Shown: positions 54,179 to 64,000 of the stretch, piece after piece
How positions within the stretch are numbered: position 1 is the first letter of the stretch
How the letters are laid out: every line of letters begins with the position of its first letter
Assembly: GCA_958510825.1 (NCBI GenBank)
Contig: OY294048.1
Coordinates: 30,593,026-30,657,025 of the forward strand
Length of the DNA stretch: 64,000 nucleotides
DNA from: Brachypterus glaber
Lineage: Eukaryota; Arthropoda; Insecta; Coleoptera; Kateretidae
Reading direction: 5' to 3'
Made by a program: the position numbers and the translations under genes
Notes under the pieces: model-generated
Database searches by the model: none
Told to the model about the DNA's origin: nothing
The model's input: the letters and a program-made list of their open reading frames with translations, nothing else

Positions 54179-56719
54179 TTAGGGCCGGTTTGTGACCTTT
54201 CCAGTCTTAGACCTTTCCAGTCTTAATTGTGGTATACAAAGATCAGTCTTATTTCTCGTATTATATGTGTGTTTTACGTTTTGTGGGAAGAGATCTGGGT
54301 TCTTCCTAAGATAAATTAGGCAATTTAATATAAACAAAGAAGGAAAAGTAAGGATCCCCAACTTGATAAAGTGCTGTTTGCATTCATCCCTATATTTCAA
54401 ACCCGCAACTATTCTAAGTGCTTGGCGTTGTAACCCGAAGATCCGGTGCCTACATGACGAGTGACCCCAGGCTACAATACCATAGTTTAGCAGCGATTGA
54501 AACAGAGCGAAGAATGCATTTCGCAATATTGGCTCTGACAGACATAATGAAAGTGATCGAAGTAGGTAAATATTTTTGCATAGCTTTTTTGATAAAGCAG
54601 TACCATGGTTATTCCAGGTCAACTCAGAATCTAGATGTAGACCTAAAAATTTCACACTTGTTGATAGATCTTGATCTTCTAGGTTTCGCAAAGTAAAAAT
54701 CATATTAACGGTTTTACTTTGATTAAGACATAATCTGTTATCCAAGAACCACACAGAGGCTTTCAATTGTATGTCACGAATTTTAATCGATCCCATTATA
54801 AAGGATTCATCTTGGACCCCGAAATTTGTGTCATCTGCAAATAATGTGCAAGCTGCGTCCGACACAAATTCCGGTAGGTCGTTAATAAAAATTAAAAAAA
54901 GTAAAGGGCCTAGGATAGACCCTTGTGGTATCCCAAATCCCACAGGCCTGTCTTCAGACCGAGATCCGTTGAACAGTACCTGTTGGGTTCTACCAAATAA
55001 ATAGGAACTTATTAATTTAACACTATTAGGATCAAAATTGTAGTAATACAGTTTTCTTATTAAGATATCATGGGATACACAATCGAAAGCCTTCGTGAGA
55101 TCCAAGAATGTGGCAAAATTGAATTGTTTGTTTTCATAGGATGAAATTACAGTATTAATAAATTTAAGTATAGCGTCAATAGTCGATTTACCCCTGCGAA
55201 ACCCGAATTGATCCTTTGTGAAGAAATCAAAAGTTTCGAAATAATGACAGATTTGGTCAAAAAGTATCCTTTCGAACACCTTTGACAAAATTTGAAGTAA
55301 TGAAATTGGTCTGTAGGAGTTGGTATCGTTTATATTATTATTTTTGGGCACTGGAACAACCACAGCACGCTTTAGTTCATCTGGAAAGATGCCTTCCACT
55401 ATACAATGGTTTATTATTTTGGTAAATGGCGTAATTATTTGATTCTTTATTGTTTTAATAAGATCAGAGTTAAATCCAAAAATATCTCTGCTATTGCTAT
55501 TTTTTAATTTATCTATCGCAGATCGGACCTTGTTAAAGGTCACTTCTCTAAAGTTAAAATTAGCATTAACATTTGGCATGTTCGTCATATGACTAATAGG
55601 GTCATTTTTAGGTACACCTAAAGAATCAATAACATTCTGGGCAATGTTTGAAAAGTAATCATTAAACTCTTCCGCAGAAATGTTACATTTTTCTGCTGGC
55701 TTTTTTATAGTCTTTTTGTTTTTATTTATTAAAGTCCACATAGTTTTTTGTGGGTTACTAGAACTTTTTACAAAATTATCATTTTCTTTGATTTTTTCCT
55801 TTTTAATATTTGCACTATATCTGGACTTAAATTGCTGGTACAGCTGTTTATTACCTTCAGTAGGATTCAGTTTACAGGCATCATATATAAGACCTAATGT
55901 TTCCCTTTGATGTATCAAATCAGCTGTAAACCAATTTGGTTTGCAGTATGCACCATCAGAAATTTTGTAACATTTCTCCGGAAAAGCCTCGTTGTACTTC
56001 TCAATGAGAATATTTAAAAACATGCTAAACTTACTACCCGCATTCAGATTTGGAATATCAATAAATCCCCAACCAATATCAGAAACCATATTATAATATT
56101 TAAATTTACCAAATTGGGTGATTGGTCTTACTTTCCTGTTTAAAGTGGTGCTTTTGGTCTGTGTTAATTCTAGTTCCAAGCTTAATCCTAGGTGATCTGA
56201 AAAGAATGTATTAACAGGTTTGACACTTGCAGCATCTACAAAAAAGTTACAAAAAATGTTGTCTAAAATATTTTTACCCCTAGTTTGGAAAGAAACAAGT
56301 GCTTTAAAACCAAATTGACTGAATAAATCCTGAAGAAGATCAAATCTCTCATCATTATTATCGTTAAACCAAACATTGAAGTCACCTCCTATTAGGTAAT
56401 TTTTATCATTTATATCAATCATATTTAATAAAACTGTTAATATTGAAATAAAATTACAAAAATCGCCCGTACTACTACTACGGTATATTGTTATAATATT
56501 TAAATTAAAGTCTTTTAAAAATATTGAGCTAATCTCACAGTCTTTTTCCACTGACAACTTATTTAAGTTACAAACAGTGTCAAAGTTTACTTGTGGTTTA
56601 ACTAATTGAAGTACTCCACCATGTGTATGTATGTGTATGTATACTATACTATACACACAAATGGTGTGCATGTGTTTCCTCAGGTGGCAGTGACCAGTTA
56701 TTAGCCCTATCCCTGCCAA
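54179..56719 (-). CDS. LINE ORF2: endonuclease (partial) plus reverse transcriptase
   Basis: An uninterrupted 846-codon frame. Residues 1 to about 23 (GIGLITGHCHLRKHMHTICV) are not its own: they are read from the host RNase H LINE, followed by target/microsatellite sequence, and the LINE proper starts near residue 34 (GGVLQLVK). An apurinic-endonuclease-like domain follows: IGGDFNV at about 110-116 and the SDH catalytic motif at 174-176; its first ~80 residues are lost. The reverse transcriptase has SYRPISLL (468-475), FGFRRGKST (505-513), FLDLTKAFD (538-546), IPQGSILGPLLF (597-608) and catalytic FADD (627-630), then the thumb (VKFLGLHLDSELTW) and YNTRNK. A 16-bp tandem duplication shifts the frame, so the stop at 54179 is premature; the original frame would end at 54022. 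The start codon shown is not functional evidence. Confidence 0.92.
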   Translation of the reverse strand: MAGIGLITGHCHLRKHMHTICVYSIVYIHIHTHGGVLQLVKPQVNFDTVCNLNKLSVEKDCEISSIFLKDFNLNIITIYRSSSTGDFCNFISILTVLLNMIDINDKNYLIGGDFNVWFNDNNDERFDLLQDLFSQFGFKALVSFQTRGKNILDNIFCNFFVDAASVKPVNTFFSDHLGLSLELELTQTKSTTLNRKVRPITQFGKFKYYNMVSDIGWGFIDIPNLNAGSKFSMFLNILIEKYNEAFPEKCYKISDGAYCKPNWFTADLIHQRETLGLIYDACKLNPTEGNKQLYQQFKSRYSANIKKEKIKENDNFVKSSSNPQKTMWTLINKNKKTIKKPAEKCNISAEEFNDYFSNIAQNVIDSLGVPKNDPISHMTNMPNVNANFNFREVTFNKVRSAIDKLKNSNSRDIFGFNSDLIKTIKNQIITPFTKIINHCIVEGIFPDELKRAVVVPVPKNNNINDTNSYRPISLLQILSKVFERILFDQICHYFETFDFFTKDQFGFRRGKSTIDAILKFINTVISSYENKQFNFATFLDLTKAFDCVSHDILIRKLYYYNFDPNSVKLISSYLFGRTQQVLFNGSRSEDRPVGFGIPQGSILGPLLFLIFINDLPEFVSDAACTLFADDTNFGVQDESFIMGSIKIRDIQLKASVWFLDNRLCLNQSKTVNMIFTLRNLEDQDLSTSVKFLGLHLDSELTWNNHGTALSKKLCKNIYLLRSLSLCLSEPILRNAFFALFQSLLNYGIVAWGHSSCRHRIFGLQRQALRIVAGLKYRDECKQHFIKLGILTFPSLFILNCLIYLRKNPDLFPQNVKHTYNTRNKTDLCIPQLRLERSKTGKVTNRP
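54194..54225. repeat. 16-bp tandem duplication breaking the LINE C-terminus
   Basis: GACCTTTCCAGTCTTA occurs twice in direct succession (54194-54209 and 54210-54225). With one unit the minus-strand frame would continue from LRLERS into an alternative reading (QTGPNYYC...) that stays open to 54022 and has typical LINE C-terminal composition; with two units it ends at 54179. Confidence 0.9.
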
Positions 56720-57320
56720 GATGTAGAAGGTTCTTGGTTAGTGGACCAGCAGTTATTGCACCGCCAAGTATTAACTTGCTTTGCCTGAGTCCCGGTGCCT
56801 GACCCCACTGTAAATTTTGCTGGGATGTTATCCAGTTGGATATCCAGCTCTTTACCGTGGTTTTGGTTATGCCAATAGCCGGCTCAGGTCCAATGAAGGG
56901 AGTTTCCGAACCTTCTCTTGCGAGTTGATCTGCTCTCTCATTGCCATCAATGCCTTTGTTCCCTGGCACCCACCCTAAGGTTACTTTATTGTGGTTGGCT
57001 AAGGTTATCAGGTTATTTCAAAGGTCCCAAACCTGTTTAGATTTGGTTTCAAAGTTAGATATGGCTTTGATTGCCGATTGACTATCAGAAAGTATGAGGA
57101 TTTTCCTATTACTATAGTCCCTCCTCAAGTTTTCCTGAATACACTTATTAATAGCATATACTTCTGCTTGAAATACAGTAGCATACCTCCCAAGAGAAAG
57201 CGATTTGTCCCATTTGACAGTTGCCCCGTGTATTCCAGCACCAGTTCCACTGTTCATCTTAGAGCCATCCGTGTACCAGACTAAGCCCTGCGTTCGACAG
57301 TGTTGTTTAACATACTCCAT
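56649..57320 (-). pseudogene. LINE RNase H domain
   Basis: The RNase H that removes template RNA in LINEs of the I/R1/LOA side. The segment at 57018-57320 has WYTDGSKMNSG (first catalytic D), FQAEVYAI (E) and LILSDSQSAIKA (second D). After an in-frame TGA near 57016 the same frame continues with GWVPGNKGIDGNERADQLA (the fourth motif, GNERAD) to about 56700, where the frame shifts into GLITGHCHLRKHMH. The broken frame shows it is inactive. The closing knuckle lies at 53716-53907. Confidence 0.9.
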
Positions 57321-58158
57321 TCCAGTTGAGCTGGATGTTGAAAGGAATGTCGAAGTTAAATGCTACCAGCATTGAATCGCTGCTCATCTCTAGCAATGAG
57401 TTTGCGACAATATTCGTAATTTGGGTGTGCCCACAGTCATCTGTAGGTCTCCAAATACCTGCATTATTTATCCTGTAAGCAGCCATTCTCGCATCGGCCT
57501 TAATGATAATTTTAAGGGAGGGAAGGCCTAACAGTATTTCCATAGCCAGAGTTGGAGTTGTGCACATCGCTCCGGTTATGCACAGGCAGGCCAGTCTCTG
57601 GATCTTTGAAAGCTCCAGTGCAGCTGTCGCCTGTTCTACCTTGGGCCACCAGACTACGGAGCAGAAGGTAATCCTGGGTCTCACCACGGCTGTGTACAGC
57701 CAGCGTACCATGCGTGGTTTTAAGCCCCAAATCTTGCCAACCTCTCTTTTCGTCGTCATGATGGCAATTTTACTTTTTAGTATTACATTCTGCATGTGTG
57801 TGTTCCAGGTTAGTTTGTCATCTAGGGTGACTCCTAGATATTTAGCCTCCCGGGACAGCTGCAGTTGTTTATTAAAAAGTTTGGGCAGGGCAAAGCCTGT
57901 CAGTTATGTTTTCCTGGTGAAGTTAACAAGGGTTGTTTTATCAGGGTTTACACTAAGCGTTACCCTGTTGCACCATTCTTTGACCAGTATTAACTCTCTT
58001 TGCGTTAGAGCAGAGACGATATTCGGATATTTCCCCAGGATAATTATAACAATGTCGTCCGCATATCCCTGGGCATAGAATCCGTTGTTGTTTAATATTT
58101 CCAACAGTTCATCAACCACCAGGTTCCACAGAAGAGGGGAAATAACCCCTCCAGGGGG
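57307..58158 (-). pseudogene. LINE reverse transcriptase (palm end and thumb), one stop
   Basis: From the truncation: GGVISPLLWNLVVDELL, GFYAQGYADDIVI (catalytic YADD) and LSVNPDKTTLVNF, then an in-frame TAA at 57904-57906, then LTGFALPKLF, AKYLGVTLDDKLTWNTHM and the thumb (WGLKPRMVRWLYTAVVRPRI, LACLCITGAM, LLGLPSLKIIIKADARMAAY). The frame shifts near 57318 into the RNase H part. Everything upstream of the PGGVISPLL motif is missing. Confidence 0.9.
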
Positions 58159-58159
58159 T

Positions 58160-58716
58160 TAGGTAGGATTTTTAATAGAAAGGGGGTCGTGTGATACATT
58201 ATTTTAAAGCCTGTAAATTTCTCTATTTGTCCACATATTTTTATATTTTCGGATCAAGATTTGGGGGTTTAAAATAGGGTTAAACATGGGAATTTTTGTA
58301 AAAATTTCTTTAAAAAAATCAAACAATTTTAGAAAAATAGTTTATTTCATTATGAAAATACATCAATTATACTCTTAAACTAACTTTGAATTATATAAAT
58401 AAAGTTTTACAAATAAAATCTTAAAAAATAGAATTTTTTAGCAAAAAAAATAAAAAAATGAAAACCTTAAAAAATGGTTAAAAAATTAAAATCAATATGG
58501 TCGAATAGCTAGTAGAATTATAATCTTTAAAATGATGACCCCCTTTAAATTAAAAAGAAAGTCCCCCCTTAACCCCCTGTCTTCAATGTGCCTCCTAACC
58601 AGATCGTATATGTACCAAAAAATTATTTAGGTTATGTTATTTATGTGTTCCAAATTTCAAGTTGATATCAAGCCGTTCAAAAGTTAAAGGGGGTGCAGAC
58701 TTTTGACACGCTCTAT
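58160..58716. mobile_element. Partial fold-back, GTGTCAAAAGTC subfamily
   Basis: Begins GGTTAGGTAGGATTTTTAAT with GGGGGTCGTGTGATACAT and ends AGACTTTTGACACGCTCTATA. The arms mirror in part (TTTTAAAGCCTGTAAA / AATCTTTAAAATGATG) but the left terminus is missing where it joins the truncated LINE. Confidence 0.6.
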
Positions 58717-58861
58717 ATAGGTATACAGGTAATGCTTTGCGTTCTATAATATATTTCTCGCATTTAGAAGTAGCTTTTTCTGGTGATTTTTTAAGTTAAA
58801 TTTAATTAAATTTTATTGGGATATTGCTAATTTTTAAATGGCGACCCATATATTTTTTTTT

Positions 58862-58864
<3 letters not shown>

Positions 58865-58922
<58 letters not shown>
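58865..58922. repeat. (TA)n microsatellite
   Basis: About 29 uninterrupted TA units. Confidence 0.97.
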
Positions 58923-58929
<7 letters not shown>

Positions 58930-59720
58930 TTTTTTTTTAATTTGGTATACGGCCTAGCCAGAGGCTAACATAACTAGCATAATAACATACGATGTCGTGA
59001 TTGGCTTGATGTGCCATCATGTACCTTGTGCGCTGGCTTATAAATTATGTTAGGCTCGCATAAGAGCCTGTGGATAGACCCATAGTTGACTATTTTAAAG
59101 AAGGTAATATTTCCTATTTTTTCGGTTTTTTAAGTTTAGCCCCCTATAACTTTTTTGTTTCGAGGGGGATTTATTTCAAAATTGGTACGAGTGATTCTTT
59201 TAATAAAAAAATATATTTTTTCTTCAAGCATACTAAAATGTTCATATTTTATAACTGAACACACTCGTTAGAAGTGATCTATTTGTAAAAAACGAGTTTA
59301 TTGTTGTACGCCGTAAAAAAAATTAGTTACCAAAACCACCAATTGCGGCAGCACTCTTTGACTTTGATGACAGCCATACTTCAAACTTGTTTGTTTATTA
59401 TGTAAACAGGTGGTTGACTCGAGATTATGTACAAAAACCTTGTGTGAAAATGATTAATAATGATTGAAGAAGAATATATGGTTTATACAGCTACAAATCT
59501 CTCCGAAATTGCAAATGCTACATTAGACAAGTTACCATCGAAATAGCGAAAAGTGTACGATTTAGCCTACCAAAAAAATTTAAAATGAGCTAAGGAAGGT
59601 TTAAGTTTATTTCGAAAGGGTTTTATTGGACTATTTTAATAATAAAAAAACATACTTTATTACTGAATAAATTAAATTCAAACATAAACATTTTAAAAAA
59701 TATATATAGGATGCTTGAAG
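58923..59720. other. Unassigned stretch
   Basis: No gene is recognised. A block with TTTTTCTTCAAGCATACTA near 59218 has an inverted relative near 59710 (GATGCTTGAAGAAAAAATAG), so part may be a fold-back. Confidence 0.45.
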
Positions 59721-59859
59721 AAAAAATAGTATGTTTCACTCAGAGGAAAAGTGCTTTGTTTTTACTCGTCTATAGTTTCCGGACTCAGCTTCGCGTAAAT
59801 TCTACAGACTAGTAAAAAAGCTTCACTTTTCCTCTTAGTGAAACAATATACTATTTTTT
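59721..59859. mobile_element. ~139-bp hairpin MITE, TIR AAAATAGTATGTTTCACT
   Basis: AAAAAATAGTATGTTTCACT at the left mirrors AGTGAAACAATATACTATTT at the right, and the arms continue as CAGAGGAAAAGTG / CACTTTTCCTCT. Confidence 0.8.
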
Positions 59860-61285
59860 AATTTTTATTCATATGTTTATAGGATTTTTTTTTATTTTCT
59901 GATCTAGAATGACCCCTTAAAATTACACAGGCAACAAATTTTCAGATTTTGGGTTTTGGGTAATTTAGTAATGTTGATTTCGAATATAACTTCCATTTTT
60001 GGCTATTATAAAAAAACAAGGACAAAATTATAAATTTTTGCTTACGACTATTTTTGATAGAGCTGATTTTAAATAAAATAAAGAAAATAAATGGTCCAAA
60101 ATTTTTATTTTTGTTCCATCTTTTTAAAAATGGCTTCTATTGATTATGTAGATGTAGGCCAATGTCCATAACTTAAAAATTCTACACTTCATGTTAATGA
60201 ATGAGATATTTGGCATGGCTCATAGCTGAAAAAAATTATACTTGATGGAAACAAAAAAAATGCTTGTTCAGCATTCAGTAAATCTTAACTAAGCCAGAAA
60301 AAAACATCCGATCACAAAATCCTTGTTGGTCTGTGTTATTGATACTTATAAAAAACACCTTGTATACTAAAAAAACCGTTGGTATTTTTACAAAAAAAAT
60401 ACTAAACATTATTGCAGCGATTTTATATTGTTATATTTTAAAATCAAAAGTTAGTTTAATAAAAACGCAATATTATTGTGGGTTTACTAAATTTTGCGAA
60501 AATACTTGAATATTTTACAATTTTTTTTAGCTTTTCACAAAAAAATCATTTAAAATTACAAAGACGTCTTGTAATATTGTAAAAATGCGAAATAATTTCA
60601 CAATTTATTATGTAAGATCACAGGTAAACGTTGTGAAATTACAAAAAACTAATTTTTATGAATTTACAAGAATACAACGCAGTTAAATTACAAAGTTGAT
60701 ATGTAATATTACTAGCAAAATCGGTGGCATTAAATAACCAACGATATTATTAGTAATTTCACAAAAAAATTTTTAGAGTGTATGTTCACAAGTGTTCGAA
60801 ATTAAAAACTCATATGTTTAGTATACATTGTATATGCAGGTTTTTTTTTTATTTTAAACACTTGTGACCAATTTAATTAGATCTAAAACACACACGGCAC
60901 ATGCAACATCCCTCTCCCCTACCAATTCGTTTGTAATGCTCTTACGCGTGGATATAAAAGTTACCGATTTCACCACAGATATACTTTATCACTATCAAAA
61001 TTTGGTGGGTATCTTAAGGGTATACTATCAAGGGTAAATAAAGTGGATGCAAGCAGAAGGGCATAAGTTTAACAATAAATTGCATTTTAATTAGGATTAT
61101 CGCCCTAATTTGACTCTATCGTTGTGTATAGGACGTGATTTTAAGGAAGTTTATTAATCGCTAATAAATGAGGAGCAATATGTAGATTAAGAGAAGTGAA
61201 AATTTATTTGCATTAATTAAAATGAATTGCTTTGCGGTAAAATGGCTAATCAAAATAGAATTAAACTAAAGATCTCAGAATATTG
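59860..61285. other. Unassigned AT-rich stretch with likely element remains
   Basis: AAAAAACACCTTGTATAC near 60350 resembles a worn TACAGGGTGT terminus. From about 60365 to 60782 sequence with many ATTACAA units ends in TTTTTAGAGTGTA, whose complement CACTCTAAAAAC occurs at 50290. No gene is seen. Confidence 0.4.
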
Positions 61286-61460
61286 CATAGAAAAAACGGA
61301 TTCCTTGAACCAAGGACACGTGTCTTTGTATATGTTCAAAGCCATATTCTCTTGTTTCAAGGCTGGCATTTTCTTGAACCAAAGTCAAGCAAGAGAATAT
61401 GGCTTTGAACATATCCAAAGACACGTGTCCCTTGGTTCAAGGAATCCGTTTTTTCTATGT
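61286..61460. mobile_element. ~175-bp hairpin MITE, TIR CATAGAAAAAACGGATTCC
   Basis: CATAGAAAAAACGGATTCCT at the left mirrors AGGAATCCGTTTTTTCTATG at the right. The arms are about 75-80 bp and mirror through GGACACGTGTCTTTG and CATATTCTCTTG. Open frames crossing it are mirror artefacts. Confidence 0.9.
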
Positions 61461-61639
61461 GGCAAACATTAACATTAGGATTATTAATATTCAAGAAACA
61501 GTTAACAATTAAGCTAAATTTTGATAAAGGTAATCTAATTTTGGTTTCCCATTTATTTATTTTTATTTTAGGAAAGCCTTGTATTCGTGCATAAAATTTC
61601 AATTTTTGAGTATTTTTGCGTTTATGTCGATATAAATCA

Positions 61640-62268
61640 TTTCGAGCTAAAAAGAAATTGTAGGTCGTTCAATCGGTTGATCTTGTGGGCACGATAACTT
61701 AACTACTTTAAGCTAGAGACTTGAAATTTGGCATACACGTATGTTACCAATAGTTCTCCCTCGGGATTGTTTTTCGTAAACATTGGAGTAGGGCAAGGGG
61801 AGCAGTTGAGAAAAATAAAATATTCTTTCATAAAAATTTGAAAATTGTCATATAGGGGTTTTTGAGGTTGCTCAAATAGAATCTGATAATAAAAAAGAAA
61901 CTTAACCACATGGGGTAAATATTTTTAAATGGGTTCAATATTTTTCTCAAAATTCGTATACAGGGGTTTTTGGGGTGGAAGAAACTGAATTTAATAATAA
62001 AATTTTTCTAACTCCACCCCCGGGGGTGTGGGGGTGATTTTCATGAAAATTTGTATATGGGGGTTTTCGAGTTAGCTAAAACTGAATCTGATAATAAAAA
62101 AAAAACCTATATCCACCCCCTGAGGGGTGCAGGGTTATATTTCGTGAAAATTGGTATATTATGGTTTTTGAGGTTGCTAAAAGTGAATCGGATAATAAAA
62201 AATCCATTTTACGTGCTGGGTGGTAAAATGGGAAAGCTTTTTTACTGGACAGTGTATTTTATTTACCT
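61640..62268. mobile_element. Truncated relative of the 17.7-19.3 kb palindromic element
   Basis: Begins with the core (GGTTGATCTTGTGGGCACGA, GACTTGAAATTTGGCATAC, GGGATTGTTTTTCGT) and proceeds through about four ~100-bp units (GAATCTGATAATAAAAA, CACCCCCTGAGGGGTG) to the right terminus AAAATGGGAAAGC ... GGACAGTGTATTTT. The left-facing half is absent. Confidence 0.8.
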
Positions 62269-62338
62269 TCTATGCATACCGTAGAAAATATAACAGTGTA
62301 TTTTATTTACCTTCTATGCATATCGTAGAAAATATAAT
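62249..62338 (+). repeat. 44-bp direct duplication
   Basis: ACAGTGTATTTTATTTACCT through GTAGAAAATATA occurs at 62249-62292 and again at 62293-62336 with one change, duplicating the terminus of the preceding element. Confidence 0.9.
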
Positions 62339-62342
62339 TATA

Positions 62343-62920
62343 AACTCGGCGCATTATCTATCTGAGTAACAAATTGGATCAAAAAAGCTATGATTAGTGG
62401 TTTAAAAATGACTTTTAGTGATATTTTTATTACGCATTGTGCGTTTGATAATTTTTGACATATAGATTAAAATAACTGTCATGTTGTGTCTTACAAATCA
62501 TTTGCCGATTTTTTGTGGAGCAGCGGTTACTAACCAAGTTAGGGGAATATGTACTTCTCTCTGTTTTTAACTTATTAATTAAACAGAGAAAGAGTAACAT
62601 ACTGGTTAACCGGCGTTACCACAAAAAATTGACTATTATAAAAAGTTTTTAAAAAGTGGAAATTTGTTAAAAGTTATAATAAAAGTAAGTTGTTTTTATC
62701 TATTAAAATAAAATTTTACCCTACCTGAGCTTAAATTATATTTTTTAAACAAAATTTCTTCTTGCTTTTTAATAATTATTTGGATTTTTTTTAAACGTCA
62801 AAATGTTTGAATTGACAATGAATTTGAAACTTGATAGCAACCTTACATAGGGAATAAAATTTATTCTACCAACCATACAACAAAAAACAAATAAGCATCA
62901 ACTCAGATAGATTCGGAGTT
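62343..62920. mobile_element. TA-flanked element, ends AACTCGGC / CGGAGTT, copy 2
   Basis: Homologous to 49143-49738. TA flanks both ends (62341-62342 and 62921-62922), with AACTCGGC at the left and CGGAGTT at the right. It carries an extra palindromic insert at about 62502-62633 that copy 1 lacks. Confidence 0.87.
62502..62633. mobile_element. Nested MITE defined by empty-site comparison
   Basis: Copy 1 reads CTTACAAATAATTATAAAAAG across this point; copy 2 has about 130 extra bases between CTTACAAAT and TATTATAAAAAG. The extra segment has inverted ends (ATTTTTTGTGGAGCAGCGG and CCGGCGTTACCACAAAAAAT) and an inner CTCTCTGTTTTTAAC / TTAAACAGAGAAAGAG mirror. Confidence 0.85.
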
Positions 62921-63094
62921 TACATGTCTAACAAAATAATATATATAGTCCAGTCAAATAATAAATGTAAATTGCAATAAATGTACACGGGCTGATATTT
63001 TAAAGGGTAGTAGTGGATGGTAACAGAAGACTCCTGTTAGTTTTTCACCGGGGATACGTGTAAGGGGTGTCCGCTATCTTGAATTTTAGGGGTG

Positions 63095-63505
63095 TTGCAC
63101 GGAAAAAAAATTATAGCTAGGAGCGCTATAACACACATACCAAGCAAATTATAATCGCTTATTATATAAATACAATGCTTTCTCTTACAATTATGGCAGT
63201 CAGTGTAAAAATTTATATGAAATACTTTAATTGTTTAGTGAATAATAAAATATAACAAATAGTATGGCATTTATAGCTTAAATAGATTTAATTATTGTCC
63301 GTGCTAATAATTTTTAATAGTGCCTGTAATAAATATAATCGTGTCTGTAATATATATAATCGTTTCCAATTTATTTTTAACATTATTAGTTATTGTGTCC
63401 CTTATAATCTATAGCTTAAATCACTATAATTTGCCACTGTTACCAAATATCTTATAATGTATAGCACAGAGCCCACTAATTTCTTTCCGTGTGCTTAATA
63501 TGCAT
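63095..63505. mobile_element. Possible MITE, ends GCACGGAAA / TTTCCGTGTGC
   Basis: TTGCACGGAAAAAAAATTATAG at the left resembles the inverted right end TAATTTCTTTCCGTGTGC. TTATAATCG-type units recur inside. The ends are only partly matched, so limits are approximate. Confidence 0.45.
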
Positions 63506-63744
63506 CTTACGATAAAAATGCATTTAACCAATTGTGTTGAGGAGGAAATTTCCAACAATTTTTGTTTGGATTATTTTTTTAATATATTAATGACCATCGA
63601 GTAAATTCAAAAATAGCCATATTGGAGGTGAAAGTTTTTTTTTTGCATTTTTCAGCCAAATTATTCATCAGACGATAAAAGTTATAAACAAACTTGTAGA
63701 TCTTGAAATTCTCTATAAGTTTCATATATTATACCCAGTCCGCA

Positions 63745-63880
63745 GAGGCACGTCAAAATGAAGTCAAAATCTGGTGATTACTAGTCAATAGACGTCAGTC
63801 GACCAATGATCGACGACATTTTGACGTCAGTTAATTGACGAATTTCTGACGTCATTTAATCACGTCATATTGCCGACTTT
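63745..63880. repeat. Cluster of GACGTCA motifs
   Basis: GACGTCAG, TGACGTCAG, TGACGTCAT and CACGTCAT occur within about 90 bases (63791-63868), and ACGTCAAAATG (63751) has an inverted partner CATTTTGACGT (63816). No gene is nearby in the window. Confidence 0.7.
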
Positions 63881-64000
63881 TCTTGGTGATATAATATATT
63901 ATACTTTTATTATTTTTATTAAAAAACTATAACCAACGAGTCGTGTAGTCTGCAATAGGTAGTACATGGAAAGCATTTTCTTAGTTATTATGGTATGGTA

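Larger units (their letters stand above)
53908..56640 (-). mobile_element. Jockey-like LINE, young, 5'-truncated, with (TATC)n tail
   Basis: The 3' tail on the minus strand is (ATCT)n, seen as GATAGATAGATA at 53911-53949 on the plus strand, after AATAAATCTATC. The coding part spans 54022-56623. ACTATA lies at both borders (before the tail at about 53905-53910 and at about 56643-56650), a short target duplication in the RNase H LINE. The 5' truncation is within the endonuclease domain. Confidence 0.9.
53617..58158 (-). mobile_element. RNase H-bearing LINE, 5'-truncated, split by a second LINE
   Basis: On the minus strand the element runs from about 58158 (truncated inside the RT PGGVISPLLW motif) through thumb and RNase H to about 56640, and resumes at 53907 with a cysteine-rich C-terminus, a stop at 53716-53718 and an (ATCA)n-like tail at about 53620. 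The gap is filled by the LINE at 53908-56640. The RT plus RNase H layout is known from the I/R1/LOA-side LINEs. Confidence 0.88.

Noticed and set aside
54418..55004. Plus-strand frames opposite the LINE RT
   Set aside because: Antisense shadows of the minus-strand RT coding sequence.
57503..58078. 191-codon plus-strand frame
   Set aside because: Antisense shadow of the RNase H LINE reverse transcriptase, which carries clear RT motifs on the minus strand.
61227..61602. Two 81-codon frames sharing peptide segments
   Set aside because: They cross the two arms of a hairpin MITE, so the similarity is an inverted-repeat artefact.

Overview
The window looks like nuclear DNA from an arthropod, most likely an insect. 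It is very AT-rich, with no dense coding and no recognisable host gene, rRNA, CRISPR or bacterial feature. It is filled with transposable-element debris: fold-back (palindromic) DNA elements, MITEs, tRNA-derived SINEs and 5'-truncated LINEs with short tandem 3' tails. The species is not determinable by eye. Nearly all open frames are chance frames; only the reverse-transcriptase blocks are supported as protein coding.

Layout. 0.1-10 kb: successive long fold-back elements, several ending in TACAGGGTGT, plus an inverted array of ~150-bp units (5.6-7.4 kb) and a 16-bp minisatellite. 10-19.3 kb: MITEs, a 2.1-kb segmental tandem duplication (13.2-16.46 kb), a ~160-bp tandem array and a palindromic satellite-like element carrying a nested MITE with 5-bp target duplication. 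21.4-25 kb: MITEs and a retroelement insertion flanked by a 13-bp target duplication that carries two identical 77-nt hammerhead-ribozyme sequences in opposite orientations. 26.9-30.2 kb: half-copies of the TACAGGGTGT family, a GGTCCAAAAGTCACC fold-back and a SINE. 30.9-32.5 kb: a truncated LINE. 32.7-40.3 kb: fold-backs and two more SINEs, one split by a 1.7-kb element with TTA target duplication. 40.8-42.5 kb: two truncated LINEs head to tail on the minus strand. 43.5-47 kb: a second hammerhead-like motif, a piggyBac-like TTAA element with a nested MITE, and a third, decayed hammerhead retroelement inside a 12-bp target duplication. 48.9-49.8 kb: a nested MITE pair. 53.6-58.2 kb: a large Jockey-like LINE inserted into an RNase H-bearing LINE, both on the minus strand. 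58-64 kb: more partial fold-backs, MITEs and a (TA)n tract.

The most interesting content is the hammerhead retroelement family (22.7-23.6 kb and 46.4-47.0 kb). Its architecture, short helix III, TSD lengths and inverted/tandem units match what is known for Penelope-like elements and retrozymes, but no Penelope-type protein is visible here. Nested insertions at several loci allow a relative history to be read directly from target-site duplications.
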